Positions 50,657 to 57,631 of a stretch of 64,000 nt of DNA are shown here, piece by piece. This DNA is from CAVVAL01 sp963742725 (GTDB lineage Bacteria > Actinomycetota > Actinomycetes > Mycobacteriales > Cryptosporangiaceae). The notes beneath the pieces are model-generated. The model was not told where the DNA came from, made no database searches, and saw nothing but the letters and a program-made list of their open reading frames with translations. Location of the stretch: positions 1,054,001-1,118,000 of the forward strand of contig CAVUMX010000003.1 of NCBI GenBank assembly GCA_963742725.1. The letters are read 5' to 3'. Numbering within the stretch: position 1 is the stretch's first letter; every line of letters starts with the position of its first letter. The position numbers and the translations under genes were made by a program.

Positions 50657-50662
50657 AGTCTA
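50657..50662 (-). promoter_or_regulatory. Leaderless -10 element of the FmdB gene
   Basis: TAGACT on the minus strand lies 6 nt before ATG 50650 and overlaps the last codon of the OsmC gene. Confidence 0.45.
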
Positions 50663-51085
50663 CGAAAGGGCGGCATCCAGCGTGATCGTGGTCCCGGTCA
50701 GGGCCTTGCTGACGGGGCAGTTCACCTTGGCGTCCTCGGCGGCGGCGGCGAACGCCTCGGCGGACATGCCGGGGACGGAGCCCCGCACGGTCAGGTGGAC
50801 GCCGGTGATGCCGGTGCCGGGCTGGAACGTCACGTCGGCCCTGGTGTCGAGCGACTGTGGCGGCGTACCGGCCTTGGCCAGGATGTTCGAGAACGCCATC
50901 GAGTAGCAGGACGAGTGCGCGGCCGCGATGAGCTCCTCGGGGCTGGTCAGCCCGGCGGGCGGCTCGGTGCGCGCCGGCCAGCTCACGTCGAACGAGCCCA
51001 GCCCGGACGACTCCAGCGCCACGGTGCCCTTGCCCTCGGTGAGGTTGCCTTCCCAATGTGCCTGCGCGGTGCGGGTGGTGGCCAT
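50660..51085 (-). CDS. OsmC family peroxiredoxin
   Basis: This 141-residue OsmC protein has the two catalytic cysteines Cys60 (AAAHSSCYSMAFS) and Cys123 (KVNCPVSKAL). It also has the conserved N-terminal WEG and SPEELIAAAH. It reduces organic hydroperoxides. The MATTRTAQAHWEGNLTEGKG start fits the OsmC rather than the Ohr subfamily. It is divergent from the 51206 gene with 120 bp between. Confidence 0.93.
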   Translation of the reverse strand: MATTRTAQAHWEGNLTEGKGTVALESSGLGSFDVSWPARTEPPAGLTSPEELIAAAHSSCYSMAFSNILAKAGTPPQSLDTRADVTFQPGTGITGVHLTVRGSVPGMSAEAFAAAAEDAKVNCPVSKALTGTTITLDAALS

Positions 51086-51192
51086 CGCCTAGCTCCTCCT
51101 CGGATCGGTATCCGCGACGCTACCCGGCTTCGTCCGGATAGGAAGTCGCTAAGAAGGCACCGCCCGCCCCGGCCACTCCCGGATTCGGCCGC

Positions 51193-51198
51193 TACCTT
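51193..51198 (+). promoter_or_regulatory. Leaderless -10 element of the gene at 51206
   Basis: TACCTT is followed by 7 nt and then ATG 51206, with no ribosome site. Confidence 0.5.
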
Positions 51199-51205
51199 GG
51201 GAAAC

Positions 51206-51580
51206 ATGGACGAGAACCGGGCCAGACGCGTGGTCGACACCCTGCGCGACCGTGGTGTCGACGCGCACATCGCCAAGGCGGGCGTGTACCAGTTCGGCGT
51301 GCGCGTCGCGCTGCGGGACGGGCGCGAGGCCCTGTGGGACACCGACGGCACCGCCGGGCTGGAAGCGCAGGTCATGCGCAACGGGATGCTCGTCGGGTTC
51401 GTGCCCGTGATCGGCGGCTCCGAGCACTTCGACGAGGCGCAGGTCGTCGACGCGATCAGCCGCACCGACTACGACCAGCCGGTGGCCCGCCAGCGCGCCA
51501 CCGCGCCGGCGCCCGCCGCGCCGCTGCCCCGGCACGGCGGGGTCTTCCGGCGCTTCTTCGACGGCTTCCGGTATCGCTGA
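51206..51580 (+). CDS. Uncharacterised small soluble protein
   Basis: A 124-residue protein. The first 85 residues (RVVDTLRDRGVDAHIAKAGVYQFGVRVAL ... EALWDTDGTAGLEAQVMRNGMLVGFVPVIGG) look like a compact alpha/beta domain. A Pro/Ala linker and a basic tail (GVFRRFFDGFRYR) follow. No family is recognised. It stands alone between OsmC and, convergently, the ClpN gene, with family 1 copy C just after its stop. Confidence 0.7.
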   Translation: MDENRARRVVDTLRDRGVDAHIAKAGVYQFGVRVALRDGREALWDTDGTAGLEAQVMRNGMLVGFVPVIGGSEHFDEAQVVDAISRTDYDQPVARQRATAPAPAAPLPRHGGVFRRFFDGFRYR

Positions 51581-51587
51581 CGCCCCC

Positions 51588-51651
51588 AACTGTCGGGGTT
51601 ATCGGGGTATCTCGCGCCCGGTTTCAGGACGACTTCCCGAACAGTCCGGTT
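51588..51651. repeat. 64-bp palindromic element, family 1, copy C
   Basis: Begins AACTGTCGGGGTTATCGGGG and ends CCGAACAGTCCGGTT, 7 bp after the stop of the 51206 gene. It is 24 bp before the stop of the convergent ClpN gene. Same length and ends as copies A and B. Confidence 0.8.
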
Positions 51652-51674
51652 TCGGGAAGGGGGCCGGGGGCAGG

Positions 51675-52253
51675 TCAGGCGGCCTTGCCCAGCGCGGTCA
51701 GGGTGGCCTCGCGCAGGCCCGCCAGGTCGACGCCCTCGTCGGCCAGCACCAGGGCGGCCAGCCCGTCGCCCTCGCGGATGAGGCCGAGCAGGATGTGTTC
51801 CGTCCCGATGTGCTTGTGCTTGATGCGCAGCGCCTCGCGCAGCGACAGCTCCAGGGTCTTCTTGGCGCGCGGGCTGAACGGGAGGTGGCTGGGGCTGTCG
51901 ATCTTGCGCCGGAACCAGCCGCGGCGGCGCCGTGGGGGTGGCTCGCGCAGGGCGTCTGGGCCGAACGACTCGCGAATGCGGCCGAGCACCTCGTCCAGGT
52001 CGATACCGATCGTGCGGAGGGCTGCGGCGTCCTCGGGCCCGAGCGGTGTGGAGATCCGCCGCACGATGTCCGCGCGCACCGTGTCGTGGTCGACGCCGGC
52101 GGCGTGCAGGACGTCGTAGGCGATGCCGCTGTCGGGGCGGAGCATCGCGAGGAGCAGGTGCTCCGTCCCGATCCAGCGGTGGCCGAGCTCACGGGCCTCC
52201 AACTGAGCGCAGACGACCACGACCCGGGCCTTGTCGGTGAACCGCTCGAACAT
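51675..52253 (-). CDS. Clp N-terminal (double Clp-R repeat) protein
   Basis: This 192-residue protein has two Clp-R repeats as in ClpC/ClpA N-domains: FTDKARVVVVCAQLEARELGHRWIGTEHLLLAML and FSPRAKKTLELSLREALRIKHKHIGTEHILLGLIREGDG. It has no ATPase domain. Free-standing ClpN proteins may act as adaptors or regulators of Clp proteases. ATG 52253 follows directly on the TAG of the HTH gene, so the two are translated together. Expression is probably set by the palindromes before the HTH gene. Confidence 0.92.
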   Translation of the reverse strand: MFERFTDKARVVVVCAQLEARELGHRWIGTEHLLLAMLRPDSGIAYDVLHAAGVDHDTVRADIVRRISTPLGPEDAAALRTIGIDLDEVLGRIRESFGPDALREPPPRRRRGWFRRKIDSPSHLPFSPRAKKTLELSLREALRIKHKHIGTEHILLGLIREGDGLAALVLADEGVDLAGLREATLTALGKAA

Positions 52254-52475
52254 CTAGTCCTCCCGTGTCCGGCTGGCGTACTTCTTGTGCACGGCCTGCT
52301 TGCTGACGTCGAGCGCGTCGGCGATCTCCTGCCAGGACCAGCCCTGCCGGCGCGCGCTGGCGACCTGCAGCGCCTCCAGCTGCTCGGCGAGGCGGCGCAG
52401 GGCCAGCGCGGCGCGGAGGCCGGTGCGGGCGTCGGCGCCGCTGGCGGCGGTCGCGAGATCGGCTACGTCGCTCAT
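52254..52475 (-). CDS. Small helix-turn-helix regulator
   Basis: A 73-residue protein with a clear helix-turn-helix in its second half (ASARRQGWSWQEIADALDVSKQAVHKKYASR). It belongs to the group commonly paired with a ClpN protein in actinomycetes. The first half (LRAALALRRLAEQLEALQV) is a dimerisation-type helix. Its promoter holds two GTCAA-N6-TTGAC palindromes, consistent with self-control. ATG 52475 is 2 bp from the first palindrome. Confidence 0.85.
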   Translation of the reverse strand: MSDVADLATAASGADARTGLRAALALRRLAEQLEALQVASARRQGWSWQEIADALDVSKQAVHKKYASRTRED

Positions 52476-52477
52476 GC

Positions 52478-52521
52478 GTCAACGTTAATTGACAACCACG
52501 GAAGCGTCAACCTTGGTTGAC
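52478..52521 (-). promoter_or_regulatory. Overlapping promoter and double palindromic operator of the HTH-ClpN operon
   Basis: GTCAACGTTAATTGAC (52478-52493) and GTCAACCTTGGTTGAC (52506-52521) share arms GTCAA-N6-TTGAC with centres 28 bp apart. On the minus strand TTGACG (52505-52510), 17 nt and TAACGT (52482-52487) form a good -35/-10 pair, with ATG 52475 only 6 nt further. One palindrome covers the -10 and start codon, the other the -35. This would be an efficient repressor layout. Confidence 0.75.
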
Positions 52522-52529
52522 CCCGGGTT

Positions 52530-53000
52530 TCAGGCGCAGTCGACGCCGTTGAGGGTGAAGTCGCGGGGCGGCTGCGCCTGCCCGGTCAGGGCGGCGGACA
52601 GGCTCATCGTGGTGGACGCGCCCGCCGCCAGGGCGGCGTTCGTCGCCATGTTGCGGACGATCACCTCGTCGCCCTGCTGGGTCCAGACGCCGTTCCAGCC
52701 GTGCAGCACTCGGACGCCGGGGGAGGTGAAGCGCAGCTCCCAGCCGTTGAGTGCCTCGCCCCGGTTGGTGACGACCAGCCCGGCGGTGAAACCGGTCTGC
52801 CAGCGGTCCCGCTCGGTGACCGTGACGACGCAGGCGCCCTGAGGCGGCGCGTCGCTCGACCGCGCGGTCGCCACCGCCTGCCTGTCGGCGGGACGGTCGA
52901 GCGCGTGTCGGTTGACGAGGATGCCGGCGCCGGCGGACGCGATCGTGACGTGGATCAACACCCCGGCAACCAGGAACCCGGTCCGGACCCGGCGTTTCAT
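52530..53000 (-). CDS. Small secreted CBM2-like protein
   Basis: A 156-residue protein: an N-terminal signal/anchor (GFLVAGVLIHVTIASAGAGIL), a short linker, and a CBM2-type fold (about 57-156; CVVTVTERDRWQTGFTAGLVVTNRG, LNGWELRF, WNGVWTQQGDEVIVRN). It ends in DFTLNGVDCA, so that two cysteines close the domain. Its single module and absence of an enzyme make a cellulose-binding or surface role likely. ATG 53000 is chosen; an upstream frame lacks features. Confidence 0.78.
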   Translation of the reverse strand: MKRRVRTGFLVAGVLIHVTIASAGAGILVNRHALDRPADRQAVATARSSDAPPQGACVVTVTERDRWQTGFTAGLVVTNRGEALNGWELRFTSPGVRVLHGWNGVWTQQGDEVIVRNMATNAALAAGASTTMSLSAALTGQAQPPRDFTLNGVDCA

Positions 53001-53119
53001 GACGTCCCCTCCCCGGCGACCTGGCGGGGCACAGGTCGGACGCGGTACCCCGCCTTCTTTAAGGGGAACGTAAGGTCGCGCGAGTCCGTTCAGTCCGTGA
53101 CTGCGGGTAGGGCGAACCA

Positions 53120-54016
53120 TCACTCTCCGGGCAGTACCACCACAGTTCCACGGTCCCGGGCCTCCTGCGCGGCGGCGAGGACGGCGACGACGTCCCGCCC
53201 GAACCGGACGTCGCACGGATGCCCGGCGCCGACCGAGCCGACCAGCTCGCCGATCGCCACCCCGAACGCGTCCACCGCCGAGCCGGCGACGTCCGGCAGC
53301 GGGAGCGGCCGGTCGCCGTGGAACACGCACTCGAACGTCGCCGCGTCCGGCGGCGCGTCGAGGCTGAGCGCGAGGGTGCTGACCGCCCCGTCACGGTGGC
53401 TCAGGAGAGCGTGCGTCGTGTCGTGCGGGCCGCGGAAAGCCGAAACCTTCTCCACCGGACCGAGGACGGGAAGCAGCACCGACAACGCGTGCGGACCGAC
53501 GTCCCACAGCCCGCCGTGCTCCTTGCGCCACGCCGAGGCGGCGTACGGGCCGCCGGGCGTGAAGATCGAGGCGAGCAGCGTGAAGCGGGCGGAGTCCTGC
53601 GGGCCGAGGCCGTCCAGGAACGCGGCGATCTCCGGCTGGAACCGGTTGGTGAAGAACACCACCGACGCCACGCCGCTCTGATCGACCGCGGCCACGATCT
53701 CCTCCGCCGCCGGGAGCGTCAGCGCGGTCGGCTTGTCCAGCAGCAGATGCCGTCCGGCCCGCGCGGCCTGGACCGCCAGTGGCGCCTGGACGTCGGGCGG
53801 CAGCGCCACCGCGACGGCGTCCACCTCGGGCAGCAGCGCGTCGACGTCGGCGAACGCCCGCACCCCGTACCGCTGGGCGAGCGCGTCCGCCTTGGCCGGG
53901 TCGCGGCCCCAGACGCCGACGAACTCCGCGTCCGGATGGGCGTCGAGCGCAGCCGCCTGCGTCTCCGCAGCCCAGTACCCGGTGCCGAGCAGCCCGAAGC
54001 GAAGGGGCTGCTTCAT
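53120..54016 (-). CDS. Gfo/Idh/MocA family NAD(P)-dependent oxidoreductase
   Basis: A 298-residue oxidoreductase: N-terminal Rossmann fold with GLLGTGYWA, the sugar-dehydrogenase active-site region DKPTAL (the usual EKP Glu is Asp), and a C-terminal mixed sheet with DVGPHALSVLLPVLG. The substrate is probably a sugar or inositol derivative, not defined. ATG 54016 overlaps the FAH-family stop by 4 bp, so it is the last gene of this operon. Confidence 0.9.
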   Translation of the reverse strand: MKQPLRFGLLGTGYWAAETQAAALDAHPDAEFVGVWGRDPAKADALAQRYGVRAFADVDALLPEVDAVAVALPPDVQAPLAVQAARAGRHLLLDKPTALTLPAAEEIVAAVDQSGVASVVFFTNRFQPEIAAFLDGLGPQDSARFTLLASIFTPGGPYAASAWRKEHGGLWDVGPHALSVLLPVLGPVEKVSAFRGPHDTTHALLSHRDGAVSTLALSLDAPPDAATFECVFHGDRPLPLPDVAGSAVDAFGVAIGELVGSVGAGHPCDVRFGRDVVAVLAAAQEARDRGTVVVLPGE

Positions 54017-54864
54017 GCCTGCCCGACCGTCTGGCGCTGCCGGCCCAGCCCGTCGATCTCCAGTTCGATGACGTCGCCCGCGCGCAGGTACGGCTTCGGA
54101 TCCGGCATCCCCAGCGCGACGCCGGCCGGCGTGCCCGTGTTCACCACGTCGCCGGGTTCGAGGACCATGAACTGGCTCAGGTACCGGACGATCTCGGCCA
54201 CCCCGAACGCCATGTTCTTCGTACTGCCGTCCTGGCGGGCCGTGCCGTTGACCCACAGCCGCAGCCCCAGTGCCTGCGGATCCGGCACCTCGTCGGCCGT
54301 GACCAGCCACGGCCCGAGCGGGTTGAACGTCTCGCACGACTTGCCCTTGTCCCACTGGCCGCCGCGCTCCAGCTGGAACTCCCGCTCCGACACGTCGTTG
54401 GCGACCGCGTACCCGGCGACGCAGGCCAGCGCGGCCTCGTGGCCGTCCAGGTAGCGGGCGGTGCGGCCGATGACCACGGCCAGTTCGACCTCCCAGTCCG
54501 TCTTCTCGCTGTTGCGCGGGACCAGCACCTCGTCGTCCGGGCCGATCACGGTGTTGGGCGCCTTGAAGAACAGCACCGGCTCGGACGGCAGCGTGGCGCC
54601 CGTCTCCGCCGCGTGGTCGCGGTAGTTGAGGCCGATGCAGACGATCTTTCCCGGACGGGCGATCGGCGGCCCGATCCGCTCACCGGCCGGGACGACCGGC
54701 AGCTCGCCGCCCGCCAGCGCCGCGCGCGCGAGCGCGATCCCGTCCCCGGCGAGGAACGCGGCGTCGATGTCCGCCACCACCCCGGACAGGTCCCGGACGG
54801 TGCCCGCGTCATCCAGGACGGCGGGGCGCTCGGATCCGGCAGGTCCAACCCGGAGCAGTTTCAC
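54013..54864 (-). CDS. Fumarylacetoacetate hydrolase family protein
   Basis: A 283-residue FAH-fold hydrolase with KIVCIGLNYRDHAAETG, PVLFFKAPNTVIGPDDEV, the metal-binding DWEVELAVVIGR and a C-terminal NTGTPAGVALG. These enzymes split carbon-carbon bonds or hydrate 2-oxo acids in sugar-acid or aromatic breakdown. GTG 54864 has GGAGG 6 nt upstream. The 40-bp gap to the reductase holds the CCTATAGG palindrome, so it may have its own promoter. Confidence 0.88.
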   Translation of the reverse strand: MKLLRVGPAGSERPAVLDDAGTVRDLSGVVADIDAAFLAGDGIALARAALAGGELPVVPAGERIGPPIARPGKIVCIGLNYRDHAAETGATLPSEPVLFFKAPNTVIGPDDEVLVPRNSEKTDWEVELAVVIGRTARYLDGHEAALACVAGYAVANDVSEREFQLERGGQWDKGKSCETFNPLGPWLVTADEVPDPQALGLRLWVNGTARQDGSTKNMAFGVAEIVRYLSQFMVLEPGDVVNTGTPAGVALGMPDPKPYLRAGDVIELEIDGLGRQRQTVGQA

Positions 54865-54872
54865 GAGGTACC

Positions 54873-54908
54873 TCCGACGCTAAGTCCTATAGGTCGGATG
54901 TATCTTAG
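54873..54908 (-). promoter_or_regulatory. CCTATAGG palindrome with nested inverted repeats upstream of the FAH gene
   Basis: CCTATAGG (54886-54893) is a perfect palindrome. Around it TCCGAC (54873-54878) pairs with GTCGGA (54893-54898), and CTAAG (54880-54884) with CTTAG (54904-54908). The AT-rich centre could be both a -10 and an operator of a GntR-type regulator (inference). No such regulator is adjacent. Confidence 0.45.
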
Positions 54909-56101
54909 GCGACCACGCCGGCCGGCGGCGGCGCGCCCAGCTGGCGGCGCAGCCGGGTGAACAGCTTGGGCGAGTTCATGCCGAGGACGGCGACCGGCCG
55001 GCCGCCCCGCTCGTACACGGCGACGAACTGCCGCTCGGCGGTGTCCCCCTCGACGACCCGGACGGTGTCCGCGTCGCCCCGGTACCCGGCGAACTGGATC
55101 CGTACCCCGTACTGCTCGGACCAGAAGTACGGCACCGCCTCGTGCGGACGCCCGCCGCGCGAACCGGCCAGCAGCGTGGCGGCGGCGGTCGCCGGTGCCT
55201 CCAGGGCGTTCGTCCAGTGCTCGAACCGCGCGTGACGGCCGGTCGCGGGCTGGAAGGCGGCCGCGCAGTCGCCGACCGCGACGACGCCGGGGACGCCGGT
55301 CGCGCACGTCTCGTCGGTCACGACGCCGCCGACGATCCGCAGCCCCGAACCGGCCAGCCACTCGACGTTCGGCCGGGCGCCGACCCCGACGAGCACCGTG
55401 TCGGCGGGCAGCTGACGCCCGTCCTCCAGACGGACGCCGAGGATCCGGCCGCGTCCGCCCAGGCCCGCGCCGATCAGTCCGGCGACGCCGACGCCGGTGA
55501 TGAGACGGGTGCCGTTGTCGGCGTGCAGCTCGGCGCAGATCCGGCCCAGGTCGGGGCCCAGCGGACCGGAGAGCGGGGTCGGCATCGCCTCGACCACGGT
55601 GACGTTCAGTCCGAGGCGCCGGGCCGTCGAGGCGACCTCCGCGCCGATGAACCCGGCACCGATCACGACGAGCGAGCCGCCGTGCCGCAGGGCCTCCCGC
55701 AGCGCCACGGCGTCATCGAGGGTCCGGAGCGTGTGGACGCCTGAGACGTCGGAGCTGCCGGGAAGGGAACGGGCGCGGGCACCGGTCGCGACGACGACGC
55801 CGTCGACGGCGATCTCCTCGCCGGAGTCCAGCGTGACCGTGCGGCCGCGCTGGTCGAGCCGGACGGCGCTGTGGCCGAGCTTCCACGTCAGCGCGAGCCC
55901 GTCGTCGCCGGGTGAGCCGAGCGCGATGTCGCCGCTGGTCACCTCGCCGAGCAGGAAGTCCTTCGACAGCGGGGGACGGTCGTACGGGGCGTGGGCTTCG
56001 GCGCCGACCAGCACGAGGCGCCCGTCGTACCCCTGGGCACGCAGGGCCCGAGCGGACGACAGGCCGGCCAGGGAGGCGCCGACGACGGCGATCGTGTGCA
56101 T
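54905..56101 (-). CDS. FAD-dependent ferredoxin reductase (Rieske partner)
   Basis: A 398-residue flavoprotein of the putidaredoxin/rubredoxin reductase family: FAD-binding VVGASLAGLSSARALR with PYDRPPLSKDFL, NAD-binding VVIGAGFIGAEVAS, and VPGVVAVGDCAAA. A C-terminal reductase domain with EHWTNALEAPATAA completes it. It would pass electrons from NAD(P)H to the Rieske ferredoxin encoded just before it (stop and start share one base). The final oxygenase acceptor is not in the window. Confidence 0.9.
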   Translation of the reverse strand: MHTIAVVGASLAGLSSARALRAQGYDGRLVLVGAEAHAPYDRPPLSKDFLLGEVTSGDIALGSPGDDGLALTWKLGHSAVRLDQRGRTVTLDSGEEIAVDGVVVATGARARSLPGSSDVSGVHTLRTLDDAVALREALRHGGSLVVIGAGFIGAEVASTARRLGLNVTVVEAMPTPLSGPLGPDLGRICAELHADNGTRLITGVGVAGLIGAGLGGRGRILGVRLEDGRQLPADTVLVGVGARPNVEWLAGSGLRIVGGVVTDETCATGVPGVVAVGDCAAAFQPATGRHARFEHWTNALEAPATAAATLLAGSRGGRPHEAVPYFWSEQYGVRIQFAGYRGDADTVRVVEGDTAERQFVAVYERGGRPVAVLGMNSPKLFTRLRRQLGAPPPAGVVA

Positions 56102-56436
56102 CAGTCCGTCCCTACATGGACGTAGATCACCCCGTCGACAATGCTCACAGGATAGGTGCGCAGCGGGATTTTCGCGGGCGGTCCGGTCGGTTCGCCGGTA
56201 CGGAGATCGAAGCAGGACGCGTGCAGCGGGCACTCCACGGCGCAGCCCTCCAGCCATCCGTCGGCGAGCGACGCGTCCTGGTGGGTGCACGTGTCGTCCA
56301 CGGCGTACAGGTCGCCGTCGGCGTTGAACACGGCGATCGGCACGGACCGGTCGACCCGGAACGCCTCACCGGGCGGCAGGTCGGCGAGGCGGCACACCTC
56401 GACGGCGGTACGGGGTGGGGTCTCGACATGGTCCAC
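56101..56436 (-). CDS. Rieske-type (2Fe-2S) ferredoxin
   Basis: A 111-residue protein with the Rieske cluster ligands Cys50-x-His52 (CTHQDASL) and Cys69-x2-His72 (CPLHASCFD). Such ferredoxins feed Rieske non-haem oxygenases. GTG 56436 is chosen because GGGAG lies 7 nt before it; a GTG further upstream would add a charged tail that overlaps the operator. The promoter lies in the 129-bp gap shared with the iclR gene. Confidence 0.88.
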   Translation of the reverse strand: MDHVETPPRTAVEVCRLADLPPGEAFRVDRSVPIAVFNADGDLYAVDDTCTHQDASLADGWLEGCAVECPLHASCFDLRTGEPTGPPAKIPLRTYPVSIVDGVIYVHVGTD

Positions 56437-56461
56437 GGCAACGCTCCCGGCGGCCCGAGCA

Positions 56462-56502
56462 GTTGTTGCGGATCGCACAACTACTACTGCTTTGCGCAAC
56501 AG
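56462..56502. promoter_or_regulatory. Candidate IclR-type operators between the Rieske and iclR genes
   Basis: GTTGTTGCGGATCGCACAAC (56462-56481) is a near-palindrome with one unpaired base; TTGCGCAA (56492-56499), extending to CGCAACAG (56495-56502), is a second. The word CGCAACAG also forms the right arm of the inverted repeat in the betB promoter at 57579-57586. The IclR protein encoded next door is the natural candidate ligand. Confidence 0.6.
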
Positions 56503-56553
56503 GGTGCGGGGGAATCTGCGCGGAAGTCAAGGGGAGTAGGTACCTGTGTGGCA

Positions 56554-56559
56554 TATTGT
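56554..56559 (+). promoter_or_regulatory. Leaderless -10 element of iclR
   Basis: TATTGT is followed by 6 nt and ATG 56566, without a ribosome site. Confidence 0.5.
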
Positions 56560-56565
56560 TCCGCC

Positions 56566-57345
56566 ATGAGCAACAACGGCGAGGGGCGGCAGGTCGCGCT
56601 CGTCCAGTCCGTGGACCGGGCGGTGACCGTCCTGGAGATCCTGGCGCGCCGCGGCGAGGCCGGTGTCACGGAGCTCGCCGCCGAGCTCGGCGTCCACAAG
56701 TCCACCGCGTTCCGGCTGGTCGTCGTCCTGGAGAACCGCGGCCTCGTCGAGCAGACCGTCGACCGCGGCAAGTACCGGCTCGGGTTCGGCATCATCCGGC
56801 TCGCCGGCGCCACGGCCACCCAGCTCGACCTCAGCCGCGAGAGCCGCCACGTCTGCGAACGGCTCGCCGCCGACCTGGGGGAGACCGTCAACCTCGCCGT
56901 CCTGGACGACGGGTACGCCATCAACATCAGCCAGGTCCGTGGCACCGCCGCCGTCAGCAGCCACAACTGGGTCGGCCAGCGGACGCCGCTGCACGCCACG
57001 TCCAGCGGCAAGATCCTGCTCGCGTACCAGCCGGCCGCCCTGCGCGACGAGCTGATCGGGCGCGAGCTGGCCCGGTACACCCCCCGGACCGTCACCGACC
57101 CCGACGAACTCCGCGCCAGCCTGGACGAGATCGTCCGCAGCGGCTGGGCCGTCACGACCGAGGAGCTGGAACTCGGGCTGAACGCGGTCGCCGCCCCGGT
57201 GCGCGGCCAGGGCGGCGCCGTCGTCGCGGCCGTGAGCGTGTCCGGCCCGTCGTACCGGCTCGCGTCCGAGTCGGTGCCCGAGATCGCCGCCGCCGTCGTG
57301 GCCGGCGCCGCCGAGATCAGCGCCCGCATAGGCCACCTCGCCTAA
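56566..57345 (+). CDS. IclR family transcriptional regulator
   Basis: A 259-residue regulator: N-terminal winged helix (VQSVDRAVTVLEILARRGEAGVTELAAELGVHKSTAFRLVVVLENRG), a linker, then the IclR effector domain (NLAVLDDGYAINISQV, GQRTPLHATSSGKILLAY, ELGLNAVAAPVRG, AAVSVSGPSYRL). It is flanked by the choline/betaine genes downstream and the Rieske/reductase genes divergent. The shared motif in both promoters makes it the likely regulator of both (inference). Effector unknown; choline or betaine is plausible. Confidence 0.93.
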   Translation: MSNNGEGRQVALVQSVDRAVTVLEILARRGEAGVTELAAELGVHKSTAFRLVVVLENRGLVEQTVDRGKYRLGFGIIRLAGATATQLDLSRESRHVCERLAADLGETVNLAVLDDGYAINISQVRGTAAVSSHNWVGQRTPLHATSSGKILLAYQPAALRDELIGRELARYTPRTVTDPDELRASLDEIVRSGWAVTTEELELGLNAVAAPVRGQGGAVVAAVSVSGPSYRLASESVPEIAAAVVAGAAEISARIGHLA

Positions 57346-57445
57346 TCCCCCGCCGGGCGCCGCCCCGCCGCCTCCCCGCCCGGCGGCCCGCCCCGCGGCG
57401 GCCCCGCGCCGGCCCCGCGCCGGCCCCGCCCCGCCGCCTCCCCGC

Positions 57446-57509
57446 CCCCGACCTTCGGACTTTTGAGGGTCGCGGGCCCCGCCGAACCCTCAAAAGTCCG
57501 AAGGTCGGG
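57446..57509. repeat. 64-bp palindromic element, family 2, copy 2
   Basis: The longest perfect stem of the family: CCCGACCTTCGGACTTTTGA and four more bases (57447-57470) are fully complementary to 57486-57509, giving 24 bp with a 15-nt loop. It sits after iclR and before the bet promoter, where it probably ends iclR transcription. The adjoining 57360-57445 is GC-rich with repeated GCCCCGCGCCG units and no gene. Confidence 0.87.
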
Positions 57510-57546
57510 AGTGCCCGTCATTGACGGCGCGCCTCAAACCGGACAA

Positions 57547-57587
57547 GCTGTTGCGCCATAAGCACTCGTTCCGTATAACGCAACAGC
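57547..57587 (+). promoter_or_regulatory. Promoter of the bet operon with 9-bp inverted repeat
   Basis: GCTGTTGCG (57547-57555) and CGCAACAGC (57579-57587) are perfect 9-bp arms with 23 bp between. TTGCGC (57551-57556), 17 bp and TATAAC (57574-57579) give a near-consensus promoter whose two hexamers overlap the two arms. A bound dimer would block or bend the promoter. Same arm motif as in the iclR/Rieske gap. Confidence 0.72.
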
Positions 57588-57631
57588 ACTCTGCCGCAAC
57601 GACACTGCCGCTTCGGCGAGATGGAGGCGCC

